From Bacillus sp. DNRA2 (lineage in GTDB: Bacteria; Bacillota; Bacilli; Bacillales; Cytobacillaceae), in the NCBI RefSeq assembly GCF_012843265.1, contig NZ_JABAIT010000006.1:118876-182875 (forward strand): a stretch of 64,000 nt of DNA. Reading direction: 5' to 3'. Position numbers and translations under genes: made by a program. Positions within the stretch are counted from its first letter, which is position 1. The number at the start of each line of letters is the position of its first letter. Of the stretch, positions 26,232 through 32,680 are shown in pieces. The notes under the pieces are model-generated. The model saw only the letters and a list, made by a program, of their open reading frames with translations. It searched no databases and was not told the DNA's origin.

Positions 26232-26520
26232 GAATATTTCCGATAAATCTCCATAAAGTGCCTAGATCCCGCACAGATTCCTTGACCTGGCATTCTTACG
26301 GACTCCATAGACCTTATTTACGGAAAAACCCTCATTTTAACAGACCTATCGGACACAGGGGACCTTATTGATCTAAAAAACTATAAATCAACCCTACTTT
26401 CTAGCAAATAAGGAATCCTATGTCCGCACTGCAAAACAAATCAGTCTTCCCAGCAAAATAACGCACCTAATGTCCGCATCCAAACCCTCTAATCCTCCGT
26501 CATCATTATTCCGAAATAAA
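26232..26520. repeat. Intergenic array of TGTCCG/CGGACA elements
   Basis: A non-coding stretch with scattered related words: CGGAC, GGACACAGGGGACC, CAAATAAGGAATCCTATGTCCGC and ACCTAATGTCCGC, in both orientations. The same kind of element recurs at 32154-32340 (CGGACATTGAGTTC, CGGACACTGAGTTCC, CAAATGTCCG). A third intergenic repeat family; no gene seen. Confidence 0.55.
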
Positions 26521-26548
26521 AATATGTATTAATAGTGAACTCACTACC

Positions 26549-26583
26549 ATGTATGAAAAGTATGATTTATCATACATGTATGA
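26549..26583 (+). promoter_or_regulatory. CATGTATGA direct repeat and palindrome
   Basis: TCATACATGTATGA (26570-26583) is a perfect palindrome; an extra CATGTATGA half-site lies at 26549-26557, 26 bp away. The elements sit 57 bp before the AbrB-like gene and are probably its autoregulatory operator. Confidence 0.5.
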
Positions 26584-26639
26584 GATAGATGTATCTTAAC
26601 AAATAATATAGCAAACTAACTTTAGGGAGATGTATCGAT

Positions 26640-26933
26640 ATGATGAATCACGGCAAAATTTTAGGCACAACAAGCATGGGCGAAAGAGGGCAAGTTGTCA
26701 TTCCGGCTGAGGCGCGCGAAGAATTAGATATTAAGCCAGGTGAAAAATTCGTCGTATTTGGCAATCCGAAACGAGGCACAATTATCCTCGTCAAATCAGA
26801 AATCATGAACAAATTTGCCAATCTATTTTTCAACAAATCGAAGCACTTCGAAAAAATGGCCAAAGCAATCATGGATAAAACAGAAGCAGACGAAGACCTA
26901 GACGTTGACATCGAGGACGACAAATCAAAATAA
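26640..26933 (+). CDS. AbrB/MazE/SpoVT family DNA-binding protein
   Basis: A 97-residue transcription factor. The N-terminal AbrB domain covers about residues 5-50 (TTSMGERGQVVIPAEAREELDIKPGEKFVVFGN, typical of the family). A C-terminal helix rich in Lys and Phe and an acidic end (DEDLDVDIEDD) follow. GGGAG is 10 nt before the ATG; a second ATG follows at once. It is 63 bp upstream of an ABC1-type kinase gene on the same strand, so the two probably form an operon. It is likely autoregulated through the palindrome upstream. It is not followed by a toxin, so a role as antitoxin is unlikely. Confidence 0.88.
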   Translation: MMNHGKILGTTSMGERGQVVIPAEAREELDIKPGEKFVVFGNPKRGTIILVKSEIMNKFANLFFNKSKHFEKMAKAIMDKTEADEDLDVDIEDDKSK

Positions 26934-26996
26934 TCACCCCAGAATAGACTTACGCATGCTTGTCCAATTAAGCAGGCGTTGAAAGGAAGGCCAAGG

Positions 26997-28673
26997 ATGC
27001 GTGAAGTAAAACACCTCATTTTCAATAAACGATTTCGGACAGTATTCTTCATGTTCATCGGATTTTTCGCCCAATTCTGGTGGCTTGGAAAAACAAAACG
27101 ATTCCTAACGAAAGACAAGCTCAACCAAAAATATCAAGCAATCTACACCGCTCAAGCCACCAAATTTACGGAGACCGCAGTGGAACTAGGTGGCCTAATT
27201 ATCAAACTCGGCCAATTTGCCAGCACCAGAGTCGATATTTTACCAAAAGCATTCACCGATATCTTAGCCGAACTGCAAGATTCTGTTTCTCCGGTAAAAT
27301 CAGAACTAATCGTCGAAACCATTGAAACCGAACTATCCAAACCAATCAACACACTTTTCACAGACTTTAACCGCACGCCGGTCGCAGCCGCTTCACTAGG
27401 ACAAGTCCACCGGGCCACCCTACACAACAACGAAGAGGTTGCCGTAAAGGTGATGCGTCCAGGAATCAAAGAACTTGTAACCGTCGACCTAGCAACCATC
27501 CGCGTCTTAATCGCGTTTGCGAAGCGCTTTACGAAAGTGTCCAAATTCGTCGATCTTGACGATATTTACACAGAGTTCCACGAGGTCATCACCGAAGAAC
27601 TTGATTACCAAAATGAACTCAAAAACATGGAGCAATTTCGCAACGAATTCGCAGAATTTCCCGGCGTTGCCATCCCGCAAGTTCACAAGGAATACGCAAC
27701 GAGTAAAGTCCTCGTGATGGAATATATTGATGGCGTCAAAATCAACGAGGTCGATAAACTCGAAGGGACCAAAATCAACAAAAAGAAGCTTGCTTCAATC
27801 TTGTATATATCATATCTAAAGCAATTGTTAGAGGATGGCTTTTTCCATGCCGACCCTCATCCCGGCAATTTATTGGTGAAAAGCGATGGCACGCTAGTCT
27901 ATATTGATTTTGGCATGGTCGGCAGAATCTCAACCGAAATGAAAGAGAACATGGTCAAGCTTGCTCTAGCCATCTACATGAAGGACGCCGGCGGAATCGC
28001 CAATGCCTTTGATGACCTTGGATTCCTACGGAAACAAGCAGACAAAACCGCTTTAACCAAAAATATCAAACTGATTCTATCAGGCTTTTCAGGCGACAGC
28101 TTTTCCGTCAAAACCTTTCAAAACGAAGAAATGCTCGAGGAATTACGCCAATTTCTATACCAGCAGCCATTCCAAATTCCGTCCCAGACAACGTTCCTCG
28201 GCAAGGCCATCATCTCGGTCTTTAGCCTTTGCCGCTTCCTGGACGACGACTTTGACTTGGTCACCATGACAAAACCATACGTCGAAGACATGGTCAAACT
28301 CGACACCAACAACCCGGCCAAAGACGCCGTGCTCGACCAAGTGAAAAACACCGTAGCAGCGATCATTCCTTCTTTTCGAAAAATCGTGCAGTTGGTCGAC
28401 CAATTCGAGTCAGGCGAAATGCGAATCGCCCCGTCGCTACTTTTCGAAAAAAACCTATCCGAAAATCAACAGAACCAGACTCGCCGGATTGTGCTCGCTC
28501 TGTTCGGAACGGGGCTGTTAATTGCAGGAGCAACACTCGTGGGCACATACCAAGAGGCAGGACTTATTATGATGATATCCGGAGGCCTGTTCACTCTCAT
28601 GCAAGCTCTCCGCACCGGCCGCGGCGGAGGCCGACCACGGAGAAGACATCCATTCATGCATCCAAAGCGGTAG
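26997..28673 (+). CDS. ABC1/UbiB (AarF) family atypical kinase
   Basis: A 558-residue ABC1/ADCK/UbiB protein. The invariant KxGQ signature is IIKLGQFASTR (about residues 75-85). The Ala-rich loop is AAASLGQVHRA, the ATP-binding Lys is in VAVKVMRPG, the catalytic loop is HADPHPGNLL and the metal-binding motif is IDFGMVG. Two C-terminal hydrophobic segments (about 500-545) anchor it to the membrane, ending in an Arg-rich tail. UbiB-type ATPases act on isoprenoid lipid (quinone) metabolism or transport. The ATG at 26997 has AGGAAGG 6 nt upstream; a TTG earlier is excluded. It forms an operon with the AbrB-like regulator. Confidence 0.92.
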   Translation: MREVKHLIFNKRFRTVFFMFIGFFAQFWWLGKTKRFLTKDKLNQKYQAIYTAQATKFTETAVELGGLIIKLGQFASTRVDILPKAFTDILAELQDSVSPVKSELIVETIETELSKPINTLFTDFNRTPVAAASLGQVHRATLHNNEEVAVKVMRPGIKELVTVDLATIRVLIAFAKRFTKVSKFVDLDDIYTEFHEVITEELDYQNELKNMEQFRNEFAEFPGVAIPQVHKEYATSKVLVMEYIDGVKINEVDKLEGTKINKKKLASILYISYLKQLLEDGFFHADPHPGNLLVKSDGTLVYIDFGMVGRISTEMKENMVKLALAIYMKDAGGIANAFDDLGFLRKQADKTALTKNIKLILSGFSGDSFSVKTFQNEEMLEELRQFLYQQPFQIPSQTTFLGKAIISVFSLCRFLDDDFDLVTMTKPYVEDMVKLDTNNPAKDAVLDQVKNTVAAIIPSFRKIVQLVDQFESGEMRIAPSLLFEKNLSENQQNQTRRIVLALFGTGLLIAGATLVGTYQEAGLIMMISGGLFTLMQALRTGRGGGRPRRRHPFMHPKR

Positions 28674-28690
28674 AGCGGGGGAGGACAGCC

Positions 28691-28730
28691 ACGAGAGAGG
28701 GAGTTCTCCCTCTCGTTATTTTTTTCAAAT
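28691..28730 (+). terminator. Intrinsic terminator of AbrB-ABC1 operon
   Basis: ACGAGAGAGGGAG-TT-CTCCCTCTCGT with a 2-nt bulge, then TATTTTTTT, 18 bp after the stop codon. Confidence 0.85.
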
Positions 28731-28740
28731 CAAGGGTACT

Positions 28741-29035
28741 AAGAAGCCTTTTAGTTACCTATTTTTGGACCTAAAGCAAAACCAGGGCACTAACCAACAT
28801 ATTAGTGCCTTATTTCAATTGTGTCTCGGAAATCGAGGGTACTTATAGGAGCTTTAAGTGCCCTATTTTTATAGTTAGAACAAAAACCAGGGCACTTAAC
28901 GACCTGATAAGTGCCCTATTTTCGGAGCTAGAACAAAAACCAGGGTACTTATCAACCTGATAAGTACCCTATTTCTATCGCACCTCGGTAATCGAGGTCA
29001 CTTAGAAGACGGCCATTTCGCATTCATTAATGTTG
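28741..29035. repeat. Array of GGGCACTTA...TAAGTGCCC hairpin repeats
   Basis: At least four units, each like CAGGGCACTTA-nn-ACCTGA-TAAGTGCCCTAT preceded by AACAAAAAC. Clear hairpins lie at about 28781-28815, 28891-28921 and 28942-28973. The last unit with its flank (28942-29035) is nearly identical to 30553-30650. No coding frame is supported here. Confidence 0.8.
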
Positions 29036-29049
29036 ATCTTTAGGGGCAG

Positions 29050-29340
29050 ATCCATAAATCGTTACCCCTGAAGTGTACAATCACCAGCTAGGGGTAACGA
29101 AACAATCCCAAACGTTACCTCTGAACTGCGAAATTACAAGCCAGGGGTAACGAATCGAGCCCAATCGTTACCTCTAAAGCACAAACCCACCCGCTAGAGG
29201 TAACGAATCGAACCTAAACGTCACATCTGAATTGCAAAACCCACCAGAAGAACACCCTCCGCAGCCTCAAAATGACCTATTTTCGGAAAAACCATTCCAC
29301 GCACCCAGCCAAACCCAAAACCAAATCAATCTTCAACCGC
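29050..29340. repeat. Array of CGTTACCCCT...AGGGGTAACG hairpin repeats, copy 1
   Basis: Three to four units of about 50-56 bp, each CGTTACCYCT, then about 20 bp, then AGGGGTAACGAA. With the following phosphatase remnant this forms a segment of about 420 bp duplicated at 32390-32799. The right part (29220-29340) is unique-looking sequence shared by the two copies only. Confidence 0.8.
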
Positions 29341-29459
29341 TCACTCATCCACCACCGCCACAAACCATTCCTTCCCATCAAACACATTCGGTGCCGGCAC
29401 CATCTCTTTCACACCATTTCGGAAAAAATAATTCCAATTTTCAGGGAACATCAGCGCCC
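29341..29459 (-). pseudogene. Duplicated 3' fragment of alkaline phosphatase gene
   Basis: On the minus strand the last 38 codons of the phosphatase at 32681-34405 are repeated almost exactly (MFPENWNYFFRNGVK through FVAVVDE and the stop). There is one R-to-W and a few other changes. Upstream of this the sequence is unrelated (GIQAGWGYCR) and the open frame has no ribosome-binding site. A dead fragment carried with its downstream repeats. Confidence 0.85.
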
Positions 29460-29586
29460 GGCAATAACCCCACCCCGCTTGTATTCCGCATAATAAGGAA
29501 CCCAACCGAAACAGAAACCTTATATTAATGCTGTGATGTAGGAAGGATATATGTTTTTGCATATACACTGTAATTGAACTTTATTA

Positions 29587-29673
29587 AAGCATAAATGCAA
29601 ATTACAATTGGATATCAACTTCAAAAATTTGCATTTATGCTTAAAAAATATATAATTAAAGCACAAATGCAAA
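29587..29673 (+). promoter_or_regulatory. Promoter and triple operator of AbiEi gene
   Basis: A perfect 17-bp inverted repeat, AAGCATAAATGCAAATT (29587-29603) and its complement (29626-29642), is followed by a third half-site AAAGCACAAATGCAAA (29658-29673) touching the ribosome-binding site. TTGCAT (29629-29634), a 16-bp spacer and TATAAT (29651-29656) form the promoter inside this array. AbiEi proteins are known to repress their own operons by binding inverted repeats. Confidence 0.75.
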
Positions 29674-29686
29674 GGAGGATGATAAT

Positions 29687-30280
29687 ATGAGTTATCGTGA
29701 ACAATTAGAAAGCTTAATTGCAGATAACAATGGAATCGTGATTACCCATGAAGTTGAGCATCATGGTATCCCACGCCATTATTTAACACTTCTTTTGAGA
29801 GAGGGAAAATTGGAACGTGTGTCTAACGGGATTTATGTAACTCCCGATACATTTGAAGATGAAATGTATATTCTGCAGATGAAAAAGACAAAGGTTGTAT
29901 TTTCTCATGAAACGGCATTATTTCTACATGATTTAACGGATAGAGATCCACTTGAATGGTCAGTCACCGTCCCTTCTGGGTACAATGCCACGAAATTAAG
30001 AGATGCTGGTATGAGTGTATATACTGTTAAAAAAACACTGCATTCAATGGGGACAACTGAAGTTAAAACTCTGTTTGGGAGAAAGGTTACAGCCTATAAT
30101 AGGGAACGGACCATTTGCGATATTGTTCGAAATCGTAATAACATGGACGTTGCCATTTTAAACGATGCATTGAAAAGATATGTTGGAAGTAAGGATAAAA
30201 ATGTGTCCTTATTAATGGAATATGCTAAAGAACTACGAGTCCAAAAAATTTTAAGAAATTATCTGGAGATTTTATTATGA
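29687..30280 (+). CDS. abiEi: AbiEi-family antitoxin / type IV TA regulator (orphan)
   Basis: A 197-residue protein. The N-terminal winged helix-turn-helix spans about residues 5-52 (SLIADNNGIVITHEVEHHGIPRHYLTLLLREGKLERVSNGIY). A C-terminal AbiEi antitoxin domain contains FSHETALFLHDLTDRDPLEWSVTVP and YNRERTICDIVR, both characteristic. In complete AbiE systems the next gene, abiEii, encodes a nucleotidyltransferase toxin that modifies tRNA. Here only eight codons of a coupled frame remain, so this is an orphan antitoxin/repressor. AAAGGAGG lies about 10 nt before the ATG. Confidence 0.88.
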   Translation: MSYREQLESLIADNNGIVITHEVEHHGIPRHYLTLLLREGKLERVSNGIYVTPDTFEDEMYILQMKKTKVVFSHETALFLHDLTDRDPLEWSVTVPSGYNATKLRDAGMSVYTVKKTLHSMGTTEVKTLFGRKVTAYNRERTICDIVRNRNNMDVAILNDALKRYVGSKDKNVSLLMEYAKELRVQKILRNYLEILL

Positions 30281-30300
30281 AAAGTTCGAATGGTTCCTGA
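30277..30300 (+). pseudogene. Remnant of abiEii start (toxin lost)
   Basis: An ATG overlaps the abiEi stop (ATGA), with TGGAG 9 nt upstream, but the frame ends after MKSSNGS. The overlap geometry is that of abiEi-abiEii pairs. The sequence then passes into the repeat region, so the toxin body has been deleted. Inference from gene order; too short for homology. Confidence 0.5.
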
Positions 30301-30309
30301 AACTACAAA

Positions 30310-30650
30310 CAGGATGGCAGGTTCTATAAATCGTTACCCCTACAGTACAAAAATACAGCCCAGGGGTAACGAATCGAGCTCTAAGCCAAAGCCTTTGAAC
30401 TCCCCAACCAACTTAAGTTACCTATTTTTGGAGTTAAGTAAAACTGAGGGCGCTAAATAGGGTTCTAAGTTACCTGTTTTGGGAGTTAGGTAAAATCGAG
30501 GGTACTAATGGGTGCTATAAGTGACCTATTATGTGAATAAAAACAAAAATAAGGGTACTTATCAACCTGATAAGTACCCTATTTCTATCGCACCTCGGTA
30601 ATCGAGGTCACTTACAAGACGGCCATTTCTCATTTCATTAATGATGATCT
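30310..30650. repeat. Intergenic mosaic of hairpin repeats
   Basis: One CGTTACCCCT...AGGGGTAACG unit (about 30333-30372), several degenerate AGTTACCTATTTT/GAGGGYRCTAA units, and a segment (30553-30650) almost identical to 28942-29035, including TCGCACCTCGGTAATCGAGGTCACTTA. No gene seen. Confidence 0.75.
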
Positions 30651-31055
30651 TTATGCTGGTTGTACTCTGTATATGAAGGCATCTTCAATATAACTATTTC
30701 CGATTCTATTTCTTGAAAATCTAATACCATTAATATCATTTGGTCCAGTATGAATTGCTTGGCTTAAGATCATTATTAATGGATGATTGGGACTAATAAC
30801 AGTAATGTTTTCCAATGAAAAACCAACGGAAACACCAGAATTCTTCATGTCTTTTAAGACTTTACTGATATGGGAATATGCTTTTTTAGGACTTGAGAAG
30901 TCAGCAATTTTAGATGCAATAATCAATCTCCAACTATCTGACTCAGAGTTATAGAGCCATAAGGCAGAATGGACATTAATATGTGCCTTATCTAATTCTT
31001 TTATAAGGATTTCTCCGTCTTTAAAATCCCTTTCTACCAATGTTGTTTTATCCAC
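30651..31055 (-). CDS. Uncharacterised partner of HEPN protein
   Basis: A 134-residue soluble protein starting at a GTG with GAGGGGG about 7 nt upstream, overlapping the HEPN gene by 22 bp. The order is mixed alpha/beta: LVERDFKDGEILIKELDKA, then HSALWLYNSESDSWRLIIASKI, a helix (AYSHISKVLKDM), ITVISPNHPLIMIL, and a C-terminal IRFSRNRIGNSYIEDAFIYRV. This looks like a conserved family: the pattern of D.....L.......V..ALW.Y......WRL..AS and a final YR is reminiscent of proteins next to HEPN genes in many bacteria. It lacks the GSxxRG motif of MNT antitoxins. It may be the antitoxin or regulator of the HEPN protein. Confidence 0.7.
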   Translation of the reverse strand: MDKTTLVERDFKDGEILIKELDKAHINVHSALWLYNSESDSWRLIIASKIADFSSPKKAYSHISKVLKDMKNSGVSVGFSLENITVISPNHPLIMILSQAIHTGPNDINGIRFSRNRIGNSYIEDAFIYRVQPA

Positions 31056-31423
31056 TCTAATACCCCCTCGTTTGGATCAGATACTGCTTCATAGATATCC
31101 TGTGCTTCAGTTTGAGTGTGTTTCTTATAGCGATCTTGCTCGGACCAATCCTTTACAACGGCCCAGTTTACATCTAGATCATCAGGACGGTTAATCCCAA
31201 TAACACTTATTAATTTTGATAAATCATGCGTATAAATTTTATCGGTAATTTTTTTGTCGGGAAAATCAAATTCTTTAGTCTTTTTGGCAATACAGGCTTT
31301 TAGTGCACATTCAAGTACATATCCGGATAAATAATATGCCCCATCATAACACTCATTATCTAATAAAACCTTTGCATCTCTTAATCTTATTAGCGCTAGT
31401 TCCTGAAAGTCTCCTCTGTTCAT
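31034..31423 (-). CDS. HEPN domain protein (putative RNase/toxin module)
   Basis: A 129-residue helical protein. The first 50 residues match HEPN domains: LALIRLRDAKVLLDNECYDGAYYLSGYVLECALKACIAKK, with the classic AxYLxGxxxExALKA helix. A strict RX4-6H RNase motif is not evident; an R-Y-K-K-H stretch (RX3H) occurs near residue 100, so catalytic activity is uncertain. It is the first gene of a two-gene operon with an overlapping uncharacterised partner, the layout of a toxin-antitoxin or defence pair. It is divergent from a GNAT acetyltransferase gene. Confidence 0.78.
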   Translation of the reverse strand: MNRGDFQELALIRLRDAKVLLDNECYDGAYYLSGYVLECALKACIAKKTKEFDFPDKKITDKIYTHDLSKLISVIGINRPDDLDVNWAVVKDWSEQDRYKKHTQTEAQDIYEAVSDPNEGVLEWIKQHW

Positions 31424-31530
31424 TATGACCCTCCCAAAGCTACCAAAATTTATGTATGATTATAATAAGTCTACCATAGCGTATTGGAGAAACAAGGGGG
31501 AGGCTGCCGCTGTTTACAAGGAGGGGTATC

Positions 31531-32085
31531 GTGGAAAAGTTTATAGCAAAGAAATTCACAACGATGCATGGAGATGATTTTGTCGTCCGTTCAGCCTTAC
31601 CAGGGGATGCTAAAGAAGTGTTAACCATGAACAAGGCAATCTTTGCGGAAGCGCCGTATTTGCTAACGACTGAAGCTGAATTTACGATAACCGTCGAACA
31701 AGAACAGCTTTTTCTAAAGCGAACCAATGATGATAATGGAAAAATCGCCCTCATTGCTGTCCTCGAAAAAGAAATCATCGGTTTCTTGCATTTTGAAAAT
31801 GGGCACAGACAACGAATTAAGCACCAAGGCACAGTGAGTATGAGTGTAAAAAAAGCATACCGAAATATGGGCGTCGGCAAAGCCTTATTAACTTCGCTGT
31901 TGGAATGGGCGGAAAACAATCCGCTTATTGAGAAAGTCTGTCTCGAGGTGTTTGCTGATAATCTAGGTGCCATAAGCCTATACAAAAGCATGGGCTTTAC
32001 TGAAGAAGGTATCAAAAAGAGGGCAATTAAGAAATCTAATCACGAATATCACGATTTGATTTTGATGGCACGTTTTGTGGAATAA
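31531..32085 (+). CDS. GNAT family N-acetyltransferase
   Basis: A 184-residue GCN5-related acetyltransferase starting at a GTG with AAGGAGG 6 nt upstream. The acetyl-CoA pyrophosphate-binding loop is RNMGVGKALL, preceded by the beta-4 strand GTVSMSVKKAYR and followed by NLGAISLYKSMGFTEEG, a canonical C-terminal motif B. Substrate unknown; the RimI/RimL-like layout suggests a protein or small amine target. It ends in a strong terminator. Confidence 0.9.
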   Translation: MEKFIAKKFTTMHGDDFVVRSALPGDAKEVLTMNKAIFAEAPYLLTTEAEFTITVEQEQLFLKRTNDDNGKIALIAVLEKEIIGFLHFENGHRQRIKHQGTVSMSVKKAYRNMGVGKALLTSLLEWAENNPLIEKVCLEVFADNLGAISLYKSMGFTEEGIKKRAIKKSNHEYHDLILMARFVE

Positions 32086-32108
32086 ATTTGATTTTTTTCA
32101 TACAAAAA

Positions 32109-32156
32109 ACGCATGGAACCTACCGCGGCGCGAGGCAGGTCCATGCGTTTTTTTTC
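32109..32156 (+). terminator. Intrinsic terminator of GNAT gene
   Basis: ACGCATGGAACCT / AGGTCCATGCGT with a GC-rich loop, then eight T residues. Confidence 0.9.
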
Positions 32157-32340
32157 GGACATTGAGTTCGCTATTTTCCTTAAAAGGGCTATTTTGAAAA
32201 TTTAACGGACACTGAGTTCCTTAATCACAAAAAAATCATACCAATCATCAATCTTTAAGCTAAATAGGAGCTCAAATGTCCGATAAAACTGAAAAATCAT
32301 CATTCCGAGTCAAATAAGGGCAAATATGTCCGTTCACTCG
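32157..32340. repeat. TGTCCG/CGGACA elements, second cluster
   Basis: CGGACATTGAGTTCGCTATTTTC, CGGACACTGAGTTCC, AAATAGGAGCTCAAATGTCCG and AAATAAGGGCAAATATGTCCG in alternating orientation, the same family as at 26232-26520. No gene seen. Confidence 0.6.
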
Positions 32341-32389
32341 CTCTCCCATTACTGCAACTGATCCAGATGAACTAGAAATGGGAGGCAGT

Positions 32390-32680
32390 TCAATAAAACG
32401 TTACCCCTGAACTGCAAAATTCCAGGCCAGGGGTAACGAAACAAACCCAAACGTTACCCCTGAACTGCGAAATTACAAGCCAGGGGTAACGAATCGAGCC
32501 CAATCGTTACCTCTAAAGCACAAACCAACACGCCAGGGGTAACGAATCGAACCTAATCGTCACATCTGAATTGCAAAACCCCACCAGCAGTACACCCTCC
32601 GCAGCCCCAAAATGACCTATTTTTAGAAAAAACCATTCCACGCACCCAGCCAATCCAAAACAAACACAATCTGCATCCGC
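32390..32680. repeat. CGTTACCCCT...AGGGGTAACG array, copy 2
   Basis: Three to four tandem hairpin units matching 29050-29340, lying directly downstream of the phosphatase gene. The better match of arms here and the intact gene beside it suggest that this is the parental copy. Confidence 0.8.

Noticed and set aside
28741..29340. Possible CRISPR array
   Set aside because: Units are inverted repeats with varying length and similar, not unique, spacers, and there are no cas genes nearby.
29232..29528. Plus-strand frame of 98 codons
   Set aside because: Antisense of the duplicated phosphatase fragment and its repeats; Pro/His/Gln-rich, no start signal.
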